From JAUVRX01 sp049664225 (GTDB lineage: Bacteria; Acidobacteriota; Thermoanaerobaculia; Multivoradales; JAHEKO01): DNA of 64,000 bases. Shown here one piece after another: positions 8,961 through 17,587 of the stretch. A program made the translations under genes and the position numbers. The first letter of the stretch is position 1, and every line of letters begins with the position of its first letter. The stretch lies in assembly GCA_049664225.1 (NCBI GenBank), contig JBATEX010000006.1:53934-117933 (forward strand), read 5' to 3'. The notes under the pieces were generated by a model. That model was not told the origin of the DNA and did no database searches. It worked only from the letters and a program-made list of their open reading frames with translations.

Positions 8961-10136
8961 ATGCCTCGATTTCCTCGCGTAGCTCCTTCGGTCGCCCAGA
9001 TCGAAGGCTCCATCTACACGGCCCTGGCCCACAAGCTGTCCACTTTCGAAGGCGAGATCTATCCGTTGCACATCGGAGATACCTGGATGGAGCCGGCGGA
9101 AGGTCTGCGAATGGAAGACCTTCGAGTCGAGGACTATCCGGGCATGCACCGATACTCGCTGCCCCAGGGACTGCCGCTGCTACTCGATGCCATCGTCGAA
9201 CGGACCACCGAACGGACCGGGGTCCCCACACAGCGGGACAACGTCCTAGTTACTGCCGGCGCCACAGGTGCACTCGGAGCCGTCGTTGGTGCCCTCGTCG
9301 AACCTCGAGACGAGGTTCTCATTCTGGCACCTCATTGGCCACTGATCGCTGGCATCGTACGGTCGTTCCACGGGCTTCCGGTGGCGGTCCCATTCATCGA
9401 TCGGGCAGAGTCGGCGGACTCCGCCGTCGAGGTCGTCACTCCGTATCTGACCGACAAGACCGTGGCCCTCTACCTCAGCTCACCGAACAACCCAACAGGT
9501 CGGGTCATCCCTCCGGAATGGCTCGAATCCCTCGCACGGTGGTGCGCCCGGCACGACCTCTGGCTGATCGCGGACGAGGTCTACGAGGACTACGTCTACG
9601 AAGGCGTGCATGCCTACACTCGTCCCATGGCCCCAGAGCGTGCTTTCTCTGTGCACTCGTTCTCCAAAGCCTATGGAATGGCCGGCAATCGCTGCGGCTA
9701 CGTCGTCGGCCCGGAGGAAGCCGTGGCTCAGCTGCGCAAGGTCAGCACCCACACCTTCTACTCGACGCCTACCGCATCCCAACTGGCCGCCCTCAAGGCA
9801 ATTCAGGGCCTCGGTGATCCCTGGGTGGCGCGAGCGAGAGAGCAATATCGAGCTCTGGGCAATGCGGCGGCTGACAGGTTGGGAGTTGCGCGACCCCAGG
9901 GCAGCACGTTCCTGTTCCTGGACGTGGCCGATCACCTGGAACAGAGGGGGTTAGTGGGCTTCCTGGAAGCCTGCGTCGACCGGGGACTGTTCGTGGCGCC
10001 GGGTCCCAGCTTCGGGCCCTACCCCACTCATATCCGAGTCTGCTACACCGCGGCTCCTCCCGAAGTCGTCGAGCGAGGGATCTCCGTCTTGGCCACAATG
10101 CTAGGACGCCAGCAGACATCGGAGTCGGGGAGCTGA
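8961..10136 (+). CDS. PLP-dependent class I/II aminotransferase
   Basis: 391 aa from the ATG at 8961; the open frame extends upstream but overlaps the DUF4442 gene. PLP-site residues are seen in order: N177 in SSPNNPTG, D205 and Y208 in ADEVYEDY, the Schiff-base K236 in HSFSKAYGMAGNR, with R244 binding the PLP phosphate, and a C-terminal Arg in HIRVCYT that would bind the substrate carboxylate. It transfers an amino group between an amino acid and a 2-oxo acid; the specificity (aspartate, aromatic or other) is not clear. It precedes a SpoIIE-type regulator by 26 bases. Confidence 0.9.
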   Translation: MPRFPRVAPSVAQIEGSIYTALAHKLSTFEGEIYPLHIGDTWMEPAEGLRMEDLRVEDYPGMHRYSLPQGLPLLLDAIVERTTERTGVPTQRDNVLVTAGATGALGAVVGALVEPRDEVLILAPHWPLIAGIVRSFHGLPVAVPFIDRAESADSAVEVVTPYLTDKTVALYLSSPNNPTGRVIPPEWLESLARWCARHDLWLIADEVYEDYVYEGVHAYTRPMAPERAFSVHSFSKAYGMAGNRCGYVVGPEEAVAQLRKVSTHTFYSTPTASQLAALKAIQGLGDPWVARAREQYRALGNAAADRLGVARPQGSTFLFLDVADHLEQRGLVGFLEACVDRGLFVAPGPSFGPYPTHIRVCYTAAPPEVVERGISVLATMLGRQQTSESGS

Positions 10137-10162
10137 AGCTAGTTTCTTCGAAGGAGAAGCCT

Positions 10163-12190
10163 TTGCCCAAGAGCACAACGATCCGCCGCAGCCTTCTCAC
10201 CAACCTGGTAGCGATCGTCCTGCTCCTGGGTGCCGGCATCTTCGCCATGATGGCGATCAGGACCCGACAGGCCGTGATGGACGTCTCCGGCTCTTTGATC
10301 CAACAGGCGAGTCGGCGTACCGACGTCAAGCTGCGCAGCTTCTTCGAGCCGGTCACCAGACAGGTCGCGGGCCTCAGAGCCTGGACACGATCCGGCCTCG
10401 TACAACTCGACAACCCGGACCAGATGCGTCGAGTGTTGATTCCACTGCTGCAGGAGATCCCGTGGGGCTCGGCGGTGTTCGTCGCCGACGATCGGGGCCG
10501 TGAGTTTCTTCTTCGATCCACCGAGGATGGATGGTCGACTCGGGAAATTCGCCGCGAGGAGTGGGGAGACAGAGCCCTTGTTCAGGAGTGGAGCAGGAGT
10601 AGCGGGGAGCCCACCAGCCGAGAAGAGAGGATCGAGTACGACCCTCGCAACCGTCCCTGGTACCTGAGCTCTGTCCAGGAGCTGGAAGCGGCCGAGCAGC
10701 AGGGCTCCGAGCCCGGGGTCCAGTGGACCGATCCGTATTCCTTCTTCAGCACCGGACAACCTGGAATTACCGCTTCGGGGGCTCTCAGAGACCTCACTGG
10801 TGGAATCACCGTCGTCGGCATGGACATCGATCTGATCGAGATCTCGCTCTTTACCAGCTCGATCAGGTTGCTGGACGAAGGATCCGTTTTCGTTCTCACT
10901 GAAGACAATCGCCTCATCGGCGTGCCCAGGGACCCGCGGGGCACGAACGACATCCTCGAAGTGAAGAAGCTCTTGCTCAAACGCCCCGCGGAGCTCGATT
11001 CCAAGGCCGCCCACGATGCTTCTGAGAGGCTATTGGGCAGCTCGGAGCAGTGGGAGAAGCCTATTCGCATGGTGAGTCAGGGTGAGCCCTGGTGGGGCCA
11101 GGTCCATCCCTATCAACTGACGCCGGATCAGAAGCTCCTCATCGGTGTCGCGATACCCGAAGACGACATCCTTGGACAGGTCAAGGCGCAACGGTACTGG
11201 GTGATCGCGATCACTCTGGGTGTGCTGGCCCTCGCCACCTGGCGCGCCGCCAACATGGCGAAACGTTACAGTCGACCTATCGAAGAGCTGGTCCACGAGA
11301 GCGAACGGATCAGCACCGGAGATCTGGAGCCCGGTCCGCCGATCGCCTCGAGGATCACCGAAGTTCGGCAGCTGGCTGAGGCTCACGATCAGATGAGAGC
11401 GGGTCTCAAGACCCTGCTCAAGCTCGAACACGATCTGCAGCTGGCCCGCCAGATCCAGGAGAGCGCGTTACCCAAGAAGCTCCCCGAGATCGAAGGTTTC
11501 GATTTGAGCGCCTGGAGCCGTCCAGCCGACGAAACCGGCGGCGACAGCTATGACCTCATCGGCCTGCAGGACGCTGCCGATGGTTCTTTTGCTCTCACCG
11601 AGGGCAAGGCCGATCGAGCCGTTCTGCTGCTCGCCGACGCCACCGGGCACGGGATCGGACCGGCGCTGTCCGTCATGCAGCTGCGCGCCATGATCCGAAT
11701 GGCCGCGCGTGTCGGCGCCGGTCTGTCGGGCATCGCCGAGAAGATCAACCAGCAACTGCATGCGGACCTGCCCCAGGAACGGTTCATCACCGCATGGATC
11801 GGTCTTCTCGACGGCCCGAACCGGACTTTGACCTCCTTCAGCGCCGGTCAGGCTCCGCTGCTCCACTTCGTCGCGGCTGAGGACAGCTGTCGGGTGCTGG
11901 GCTCGAACGCCATTCCCTTCGGCCTCTTTCCGGTCATGAAGACCCAGATCCCACCGCCCGTTCACCTGGCTCCTGGAGACCTCTTCGCGGTCCTTTCGGA
12001 TGGCTTCTTCGAAGCCAAGAATCCCGCCGGCGAAGAGCTCGGTACCGAGGCAGTAGTCGATGTCATACGCCACCACCGACAGGACTCGGCAGCGGAGATC
12101 CTGCAGCAGATCCGGTTGACGACAGAGCATTTCAGCGACGGTATCCCGCAGGACGACGATCAGACGGTCGTGATCCTCAAGCGTTCATAG
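10163..12190 (+). CDS. Membrane sensor with HAMP and SpoIIE/RsbU-type PP2C phosphatase
   Basis: 675 aa, starting at TTG 10163 after AAGGAG. One transmembrane helix (about 10-32), an extracytoplasmic sensor region of roughly 300 residues with a Cache-like layout, a second helix (about 338-356), a HAMP linker (RPIEELVHESERIS), a coiled linker (LEHDLQLARQIQESALP) and the phosphatase domain. All PP2C metal motifs are present: GGDSYD, DATGHGIG, SDGFFEA and DDDQT. Such proteins dephosphorylate an anti-sigma-factor antagonist in partner-switching pathways in response to an outside signal. No antagonist or anti-sigma gene is adjacent, so the target is elsewhere. Confidence 0.92.
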   Translation: MPKSTTIRRSLLTNLVAIVLLLGAGIFAMMAIRTRQAVMDVSGSLIQQASRRTDVKLRSFFEPVTRQVAGLRAWTRSGLVQLDNPDQMRRVLIPLLQEIPWGSAVFVADDRGREFLLRSTEDGWSTREIRREEWGDRALVQEWSRSSGEPTSREERIEYDPRNRPWYLSSVQELEAAEQQGSEPGVQWTDPYSFFSTGQPGITASGALRDLTGGITVVGMDIDLIEISLFTSSIRLLDEGSVFVLTEDNRLIGVPRDPRGTNDILEVKKLLLKRPAELDSKAAHDASERLLGSSEQWEKPIRMVSQGEPWWGQVHPYQLTPDQKLLIGVAIPEDDILGQVKAQRYWVIAITLGVLALATWRAANMAKRYSRPIEELVHESERISTGDLEPGPPIASRITEVRQLAEAHDQMRAGLKTLLKLEHDLQLARQIQESALPKKLPEIEGFDLSAWSRPADETGGDSYDLIGLQDAADGSFALTEGKADRAVLLLADATGHGIGPALSVMQLRAMIRMAARVGAGLSGIAEKINQQLHADLPQERFITAWIGLLDGPNRTLTSFSAGQAPLLHFVAAEDSCRVLGSNAIPFGLFPVMKTQIPPPVHLAPGDLFAVLSDGFFEAKNPAGEELGTEAVVDVIRHHRQDSAAEILQQIRLTTEHFSDGIPQDDDQTVVILKRS

Positions 12191-12582
12191 CCCCCCCAAC
12201 CCACCCTGAGGGTTGAGGCGCTCGGCGACTTCGCCGACCGGTCTTTGAGGGCTTGGGTCCTGGGACCTCGGCAGATGACGATCTCGTGAGGTCCATCCAG
12301 GGGGCAGGATCCCAGGGGGCTATCCTCCCTCCCGCTGCAAGACCCTAGAATCCTGCCCCCTGGATGGACTTGCCGCGACTTTGTAGACACCGTAGAAAGC
12401 CCGAGAATGGGCAGGAAGGCGTCCACGAATGGGAGATCAACGCAGGGAGCTTTCCAAGGAATTCAGGCGCGAGGCGATGCCTCTGGTGGACGTGGCGCGG
12501 GGGCCGGAGCTGCGTCGCAGACACCTATCCTGGGATGAAAATCCGAAACCGAGGCCACGGGGATCACGAGTTGGCTCTCGGG
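12191..12582. repeat. Intergenic repeat region 1 (A unit plus B-type inverted repeat)
   Basis: The gap between convergent genes. An A unit (12210-12257, plus orientation, 20 bases behind the stop at 12190) holds the palindrome CGGCGACTTCGCCG between GGTTGAGGC and TTTGAGGGCTTGGG. A long inverted repeat follows with perfect 19-bp arms (12292-12310 and 12350-12368, TCCATCCAGGGGGCAGGAT on the left), enclosing the 'GGGGGCTATCCTCCC' core seen in other B elements. Bases 12370-12582 show nothing I can name. Confidence 0.8.
12292..12368. repeat. 77-bp inverted repeat with perfect 19-bp arms
   Basis: Left arm 12292-12310, right arm 12350-12368, exact reverse complements, with a 39-base loop carrying the B-core 'CAGGGGGCTATCCTCCC'. 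There is no T-run after it, so it is not a canonical terminator. It is a variant of the B elements at 17211, 43199 and 56877, whose arms are less perfect. Confidence 0.85.
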
Positions 12583-13407
12583 TCAGATTCGGCGGTGGTC
12601 GGCCACTGGCATGGCCTCTCGGGCGTGGTGGACCCGGCGAAGATCCATCTCCGCCACGGCGAGACCGGGACCGTCGGCCGCCATCGCCACCACATGACCC
12701 CAGGGATCGAGGATCATGGCGTGCCCATAGCTCTCCCTCAGGCCTGCGTCGTCGTGCTTGCCATACTGTGCCGGCGCTAGCACCCAGCACTGATTCTCGA
12801 TCGCTCGCGCCCTGAGGAGCGCCTGCCAGTGGTCCTTTCCAGTCGTCAGGGTAAACGCCGAGGGGACGGTCACGATCTCGGCTCCCTCGTCCCTCAACTG
12901 CTGGTAGAGGCCCGGAAAGCGCAGGTCGTAGCAGATACTCAGTCCCACCCTGCCGAGGTCTGTATCGACGACGACGGACTGCTCTCCTGCCTTCACCGTC
13001 GCCGACTCCTTGAAGCGAACCTCACGCGAGACATCGACATCGAAGAGATGGATCTTGCGATACACCGCCAGGCGCTCGCCCGAAGGTGAAAACAGCACAG
13101 AGCTGTTGTAGCAGCGCTCTGGGTCGTCCGACTTTTCGTTGAAGGAACCCAGCAGCAGGAAGATCTCGAGCTCGCTTGCCAGGGAGGAGAATCGGGTACA
13201 GGTCTCTCCATCGAGGCTTTCCGCTCGCCTTACTTTCTCATCATGCGGTCCTAGGAAATTTGTGTTCTCCGGTGTCGCCACCAGCCGCGCGCGGTATCCG
13301 GCTGCGCGGCGCACCAACTCCTCGGCCTGTTGCCAGTTCGCATCGGCGTCGGAAGTACTATTGAGTTGGACAACCGCTGACAGGAGCATCCATAGATTAT
13401 CCATCAT
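12583..13407 (-). CDS. Carbon-nitrogen hydrolase (Nit/nitrilase family amidase)
   Basis: About 274 aa. The catalytic triad of the nitrilase superfamily is visible: E47 in ATPENTNF, K118 in YRKIHLFD and C159 in SICYDLRFP. The sequence most resembles the Nit1/Nit2 group (deaminated-glutathione amidase, omega-amidase), which hydrolyses alpha-keto acid amides; this sub-assignment is an inference. Cytoplasmic. Starts are ambiguous: tandem ATGs at 13407/13404, another at 13389, and an upstream GTG at 13434; family members usually begin about ten residues before the 'AVVQLNS' strand. It diverges from the sortase gene. Confidence 0.88.
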   Translation of the reverse strand: MMDNLWMLLSAVVQLNSTSDADANWQQAEELVRRAAGYRARLVATPENTNFLGPHDEKVRRAESLDGETCTRFSSLASELEIFLLLGSFNEKSDDPERCYNSSVLFSPSGERLAVYRKIHLFDVDVSREVRFKESATVKAGEQSVVVDTDLGRVGLSICYDLRFPGLYQQLRDEGAEIVTVPSAFTLTTGKDHWQALLRARAIENQCWVLAPAQYGKHDDAGLRESYGHAMILDPWGHVVAMAADGPGLAVAEMDLRRVHHAREAMPVADHRRI

Positions 13408-13506
13408 TCGACTTGCTTCGTTCGCGGCTGCCACGCCGATTGACGGTCCCAGCCAAGTCTTCGATACACTCCTGTCAACCCGTCACCGTTGTTTTGGATC
13501 CGATCC

Positions 13507-14259
13507 ATGAGTCACAAGACCATAGCCGAACGTGCCGCCTGGGCGATCGGCATCGTCCTGCTCTTGATTTGGACCGGCTACTGGATTCACGGCAAGGTCG
13601 GTAGCCGCTCGAGCCTCGCGGCCTTCGAGGCCGCCAAGGGCGGCCTGGCGAAGAACGTTGGCCCAGACCCTGAAACCACCGAAGCCAGATCCCAGCCCCA
13701 GCTTGCAGAATCGCAGGTGGGTCTTCGCGTCGAGCTCCGCGAACTCCAGACCGACTTGCCCGTCGACTACAGCCTTTGGGATGAGGGCCGAATCGAAGAA
13801 TACGAGGAGAGTCTCGGGCACGAATTCGGTCCGCCGTTGGCCATTCTCCGGATTCCGACACTCGATCTGCACGTGCCCCTTCTCGAGGGCACGAATGATC
13901 TGGTACTGAACCGGGGGGTGGGCCGCATCGTAGGGACTGCACGCCCAGGCGAGCTCGGGAACATCGGGATTGCCGGCCATCGGGACGGCTTCTTTCGGGG
14001 ACTCAAGGACATCGCTCAGGGCGACACCATCGAGCTCGAGACCCTCACCGCCACCGACATCTACCGCATCGACAAAATCACGATCGTGACCCCGCAGGAT
14101 GTTCATGTACTGGAACATCAGGCGGTACCGACCTTGACGCTGGTAACCTGCTATCCGTTCTATTTTGTCGGCAAGGCCCCGAAACGCTACATCGTGAGTG
14201 CCACTCTGATCGAGTCTGATAGCGTAGCAACTTCAGCCACGGACGCTGCCTCGCCGTAA
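13507..14259 (+). CDS. Class D-like sortase (membrane transpeptidase)
   Basis: 250 aa from the ATG at 13507 (an in-frame TTG lies 18 bases upstream). An N-terminal anchor helix (about 11-28) is followed by the sortase barrel with all three catalytic residues: H158 in GIAGHRDGFF, C215 in TLVTCYPF and R227 in KRYIV. The 'TLxTC' motif and the 'CYPFYFVGxAPKRYIV' ending are typical of class D sortases. It should cleave an LPXTG signal on the outer face of the inner membrane and join the Thr to an acceptor amine. The next gene, 83 bases on, encodes a matching LPSTG protein, so the pair is very likely one enzyme-substrate unit. Confidence 0.92.
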   Translation: MSHKTIAERAAWAIGIVLLLIWTGYWIHGKVGSRSSLAAFEAAKGGLAKNVGPDPETTEARSQPQLAESQVGLRVELRELQTDLPVDYSLWDEGRIEEYEESLGHEFGPPLAILRIPTLDLHVPLLEGTNDLVLNRGVGRIVGTARPGELGNIGIAGHRDGFFRGLKDIAQGDTIELETLTATDIYRIDKITIVTPQDVHVLEHQAVPTLTLVTCYPFYFVGKAPKRYIVSATLIESDSVATSATDAASP

Positions 14260-14342
14260 AGAGGCGGAATTTGATAACGGGATCGTGCGCCCTCAGGCGT
14301 TGCGGGACACGTCGTCGCAAATCGAACGAAAGGAGAAAAAGG

Positions 14343-14876
14343 ATGAGAGCTAGGAACATTTTGATGCTGGCCGTCGGCTTCGCGCTGATCCTCGGATTCG
14401 CCGTGCAGGCCCAAGCGCAAGAAGGTACCGAGGTGGAGATCGGCGAGGGTCGGGTAGTGCATCGCTCCGGAAACACCCTGATCGTGGATGTCGCCAAGGG
14501 CACACACCTCGGAATGCAGAGATTCAACCTCGCCGAGCTCAGACACCTCAAATTTTACAAGTACGGCAAGGAGATCCAGCCCCAGGACCTCAAGAAGGAT
14601 GACCAGATCACCGCCTATGCGGAGAAAGCTGCTGCGCCCCCTGTCACCATCACCATGGACGAGGTAGTGGAGCTCCAGGAAGCTGTCCAGGTATCAACAC
14701 CAACTCCGGCTCCGGCTCCGGCTCCGGCTCCAGCCCCGGCCGCGCGCCCGGCTCCAGCTCCGGCTCCAGTCCCGGCGGCCCTGCCTTCGACCGGCAGTCA
14801 CCTGCCGCTGATACTGGTCCTGGCCATCGCCTTCCTGGCCGTTGGTCTGACGCTGACGGTGATCCGCAGGTTCTAA
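14343..14876 (+). CDS. Exported protein with LPSTG sorting signal (sortase substrate)
   Basis: 177 aa from the ATG at 14343, behind AAAGGAG. Signal peptide (1-25, cleavage near AQA-QE), a small domain of about 95 residues (30-118) with no recognised family, a Pro/Ala-rich stalk (120-146), then LPSTG at 147-151, a 20-residue hydrophobic helix (154-174) and a final R-R-F. This is the classic cell-wall sorting signal layout. It follows the sortase gene directly. The nature of the globular domain is unknown. A strong hairpin terminator follows at 14920. Confidence 0.85.
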   Translation: MRARNILMLAVGFALILGFAVQAQAQEGTEVEIGEGRVVHRSGNTLIVDVAKGTHLGMQRFNLAELRHLKFYKYGKEIQPQDLKKDDQITAYAEKAAAPPVTITMDEVVELQEAVQVSTPTPAPAPAPAPAPAARPAPAPAPVPAALPSTGSHLPLILVLAIAFLAVGLTLTVIRRF

Positions 14877-14919
14877 GGTCCCACAGCAGCACTATCTCCG
14901 GCAAGCTCATGCCGGTGCA

Positions 14920-14951
14920 GGCCGCGCTTCGAGCGCGGCCTTGTTTTCTTT
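14920..14951. terminator. Rho-independent terminator after the sortase/LPSTG unit
   Basis: Stem GGCCGCGCT / AGCGCGGCC with a TCG loop, followed by TTGTTTTCTTT on the plus strand. It lies between the convergent LPSTG and DUF481 genes. A weaker hairpin, CCGGCA / TGCCGG, is at 14898-14915. Confidence 0.85.
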
Positions 14952-14970
14952 GTCGCTCGGGAGCCCCGGT

Positions 14971-15882
14971 CTAGAAGTTGATGACCAACGACGTACTGAA
15001 GATCGAGTCCAGCTTCTCCTTGCGAATCGGCACTTCTCCGATCTCGACCTTGAGCCCGGTATCTCGATCGAGGGCGAAAAGGGTCACATCCTCCAGGCCG
15101 GGAATACTGTTGTAGAGCCACTGTAAGCTCACTCTGAGCGCCAGGCGATCGTTGATCGCGACCGTGATCGAGTTCATCATGTCCGAGTAGAAGTCGGAGG
15201 TGTCGCTCAGGCTGTTGGTGTAGTTCCAGGTGTTTCGGTAGGTCGTTACCTTGCCCCACTGGTTCAGATACTCCCAACCGAACCGAAAACCGACGAACGT
15301 GTCGTCCTTGAACGGATCCTGGACCTCGTCCTCGCGGTCCGTGTAACTGAGGCCGTAGGTGGTGGAGAACTTGAGATCCTCGCGGCTCCACCAGAGGTTT
15401 CCGACTCCTGCAAAGCCGATGTAGCGATTCAGGATTCCGGCATTCTTGTTGCGCTCCCAGCTGACTCCCGCGTTCCAGAAAAACCGCTCCGTGATATTTC
15501 GATCGTAGCGATTCTCGATGTAGTACCGCTCGACGTCGAGCTTCTTGTCTGGGTAGATGACGTCGAAACCACCCTCGATCTCTGGAATGACAACGGCGAA
15601 TGGGTCGTCCGCGGTGTTCGACCGAACCGCCTCGAGTCGTAGCGAATAGCGCGCATTGCTCCACAGTCGCTGCAGGAGGTTATTGAGGCCAAGGGTTTCG
15701 GTGCTGGAGTTGCCATCAGTGATGACCAGGCTAAGGTCGGTAGAGTTGCTCCAACCTAGATCCTCGCCGTCCTCGACCTCTTCCTGGGCCCAGGAAGGCG
15801 AAGAAATCAAGCTGATCGTAGGCACCAGGCAGAGCAGTAGAATTGACTTCGAGATGTCGAATTTCCGGCGTAAGGTCCTCAT
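14971..15882 (-). CDS. DUF481 family outer-membrane beta-barrel protein
   Basis: 303 aa. Signal peptide (hydrophobic 14-27, cleavage near SWA-Q), then 'STDLSLVITDGNSSTETLGL', the start signature of DUF481 (YdiY-like salt-inducible outer-membrane proteins), alternating amphipathic strands with many aromatic residues, and a C-terminal '...SIFSTSLVINF' ending in Phe as BAM substrates do. It should form a small barrel in the outer membrane; function unknown. It converges on the LPSTG gene across a terminator and diverges from a serine hydrolase gene. Confidence 0.87.
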   Translation of the reverse strand: MRTLRRKFDISKSILLLCLVPTISLISSPSWAQEEVEDGEDLGWSNSTDLSLVITDGNSSTETLGLNNLLQRLWSNARYSLRLEAVRSNTADDPFAVVIPEIEGGFDVIYPDKKLDVERYYIENRYDRNITERFFWNAGVSWERNKNAGILNRYIGFAGVGNLWWSREDLKFSTTYGLSYTDREDEVQDPFKDDTFVGFRFGWEYLNQWGKVTTYRNTWNYTNSLSDTSDFYSDMMNSITVAINDRLALRVSLQWLYNSIPGLEDVTLFALDRDTGLKVEIGEVPIRKEKLDSIFSTSLVINF

Positions 15883-15954
15883 AGTTGCCGGAATCTATCA
15901 GGAGTTTTGCTTACCTGAAAAGTGGGACGTAGCAAACCTGCGGATCGCAGGACG

Positions 15955-17064
15955 ATGAAACCCGAGGCAACCGGACCTAACCGAAACATGAGGCAGACCG
16001 AGAGAGCCCTCCGCGAGGGCCTTTCCGAAGGTCTTCAATCGGGTGGCCAGATTTACGTGTCCGAAAATGGCAGGCCCGTGTTCGAGGAGGCCTTCGGAGA
16101 GGTGAGGCCATCCGAGGCGATGACGACCGGCCATCTTCTGCCCTGGATGTCTTCCTCCAAGCCGGTGGCTGCGGTCGCCATCGCGCAACTATGGGAACGT
16201 GGCCTCCTTGCCCTGGACGATCGCGTCGCGGATCACATCCAGGAGTTCGGGACCCGGGGCAAAGAGAGCATCACGATTCGACATCTCTTGACCCACACGG
16301 GGGGCATCCGAACGCTGGATGTCGGGTGGCCCAAGGCGACCTGGGAGGAGATCATTGCCAAGATCTGCCGCGGCCGGCTCGAGCCCCGCTGGGTGCCTGG
16401 TCAGACCGCCGGCTACCACCTGACGTCGAGTTGGTTCATCCTGGGAGAGATCGTCCACCGAGCGGATGGTCGGTCCTTCGACCAATATGTCCGGCAGGAG
16501 GTCTTCGAGCCTCTGGAGATGCGCGACTCCTGGATCGGAATGCCCGTCGAGACCTTCACCCAGAATGCGGAGCGCCTGGCACCTCTCTTCGACACGCAGC
16601 CGGGGGTGCCCGTCGAGCTCAGTTGGAGCTCCGAGAAACGGGTGACCCGCTGCTCACCCGGTGCCAACGGCTGGGGACCGGCCCGGGAGCTGGGGCGTTT
16701 CTACGAGATGCTCTTGACGGGTGGCACCTGGCAGGGTGTGCAGATTCTCCTGTCCCAGACCGTGGAGGCCCTGACGGCTCGTCATCGATCGGGGCTTTTC
16801 GACAAGACCTTCCGACAGATTCTCGACTGGGGGCTCGGGTTCGTGATCAACCGGGCCGACGAGGATGAGAAGTCGGGCTACGGACATTGGCCCAGAGCCT
16901 CGGCCCGAGCCTACGGTCACAGCGGCTATCGCTCTTCGACTGCTTTCGCCGACCCCGAGCGGCAGGTCGCAATCGCCATCCTCCTCAACGGCACCCCCGA
17001 TGAAGCCTCTCACCTCCGCCGCATCAGAGCTATAACGACAGCGATCTACGACGACCTCGGCTAG
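15955..17064 (+). CDS. Beta-lactamase-like serine hydrolase (class C/esterase family)
   Basis: 369 aa from the ATG at 15955; a GTG at 15922 extends the frame. The SxxK nucleophile motif is S66-S-S-K69, the HTGG stretch typical of the family is at about 114-117, Y154 stands where the YxN motif is expected but reads Y-H-L, and HSG follows in 'YGHSGYRSS'. No signal peptide is seen, so it is more likely an esterase or amidase than a periplasmic beta-lactamase. Members include EstB-type esterases and D-aminopeptidases. It stands alone, divergent from the DUF481 gene, and is followed by a 520-bp repeat region. Confidence 0.85.
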   Translation: MKPEATGPNRNMRQTERALREGLSEGLQSGGQIYVSENGRPVFEEAFGEVRPSEAMTTGHLLPWMSSSKPVAAVAIAQLWERGLLALDDRVADHIQEFGTRGKESITIRHLLTHTGGIRTLDVGWPKATWEEIIAKICRGRLEPRWVPGQTAGYHLTSSWFILGEIVHRADGRSFDQYVRQEVFEPLEMRDSWIGMPVETFTQNAERLAPLFDTQPGVPVELSWSSEKRVTRCSPGANGWGPARELGRFYEMLLTGGTWQGVQILLSQTVEALTARHRSGLFDKTFRQILDWGLGFVINRADEDEKSGYGHWPRASARAYGHSGYRSSTAFADPERQVAIAILLNGTPDEASHLRRIRAITTAIYDDLG

Positions 17065-17587
17065 GCCTGACACGGACAGTGAGGACTTGGCTCCTGGGCA
17101 GATGGCCATCTTCTCGTAGAGGTCCGGCCGGCACCGCTAGAGGCAATAGTGGGCAGGAGGTCCTGAGGTCTTGGGGTCTTGAACCGCTGGCGGTGAGGGA
17201 ACGAGTGACCGGGGTTCGGCGTGGGGACCTCCAGGGGGTTGGTTGCTGTGGATGGGAGGATAGCCCCCTGGGGGACCCACGTCGGACCCCCACAAGACCA
17301 ACGGCCAAATGACCTTGGGGCACAGCGCTTGCGAACCACCCAGATGGACCTCCAGGACATCGAGGTCATCGGGCTGGCGGCCCAGGATGACGGGGGAGAG
17401 CCCAGTAGGTGGCCGGGACCACTAGTGTCCCCAGCCCCAAGCCCTCAAAGAGTGGCCGGAAGCAACGCCCGGCCACTTCACCCCCCACTGCCCCAAGGAT
17501 CGGCCGGAGCAAGCGACGGGCGCCTCAACCCCCAAGCCCTCATAGACCAGCCGGTGCAGAGCACCGGGTGCCTCAACCCCAGCACCG
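17065..17587. repeat. Intergenic repeat region 2 (B element and three A units)
   Basis: Between convergent genes. A 'GGACTTGGCTCCTGGGCAGATGG' -like tail related to the end of A units lies at 17080-17110; a B element is at 17211-17290; three tandem A units in minus orientation lie at 17435-17580, ending eight bases before the minus-strand stop at 17588. Short open frames through this region are repeat-derived and are not called as genes. Confidence 0.8.
17211..17290. repeat. B element, imperfect inverted repeat of about 80 bp
   Basis: Left arm starting GGGGTTCGGCGTGGGGACCT and right arm ending CCCACGTCGGACCCC pair imperfectly over about 30 bp around a loop containing GCTGTGGATGGGAGGATAG. The same element, in the other orientation, is at 43199-43277 and 56877-56956; a shortened copy is at 35914-35982. 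Confidence 0.8.

Noticed and set aside
12210..12257. A units as ordinary rho-independent terminators
   Set aside because: No T-run follows the stems, and at 56680 a true terminator lies before the A units.
12429..12815. A plus-strand frame starting in the gap after the SpoIIE phosphatase
   Set aside because: Most of it lies opposite the nitrilase gene, and the free part has no ribosome site or recognisable features.
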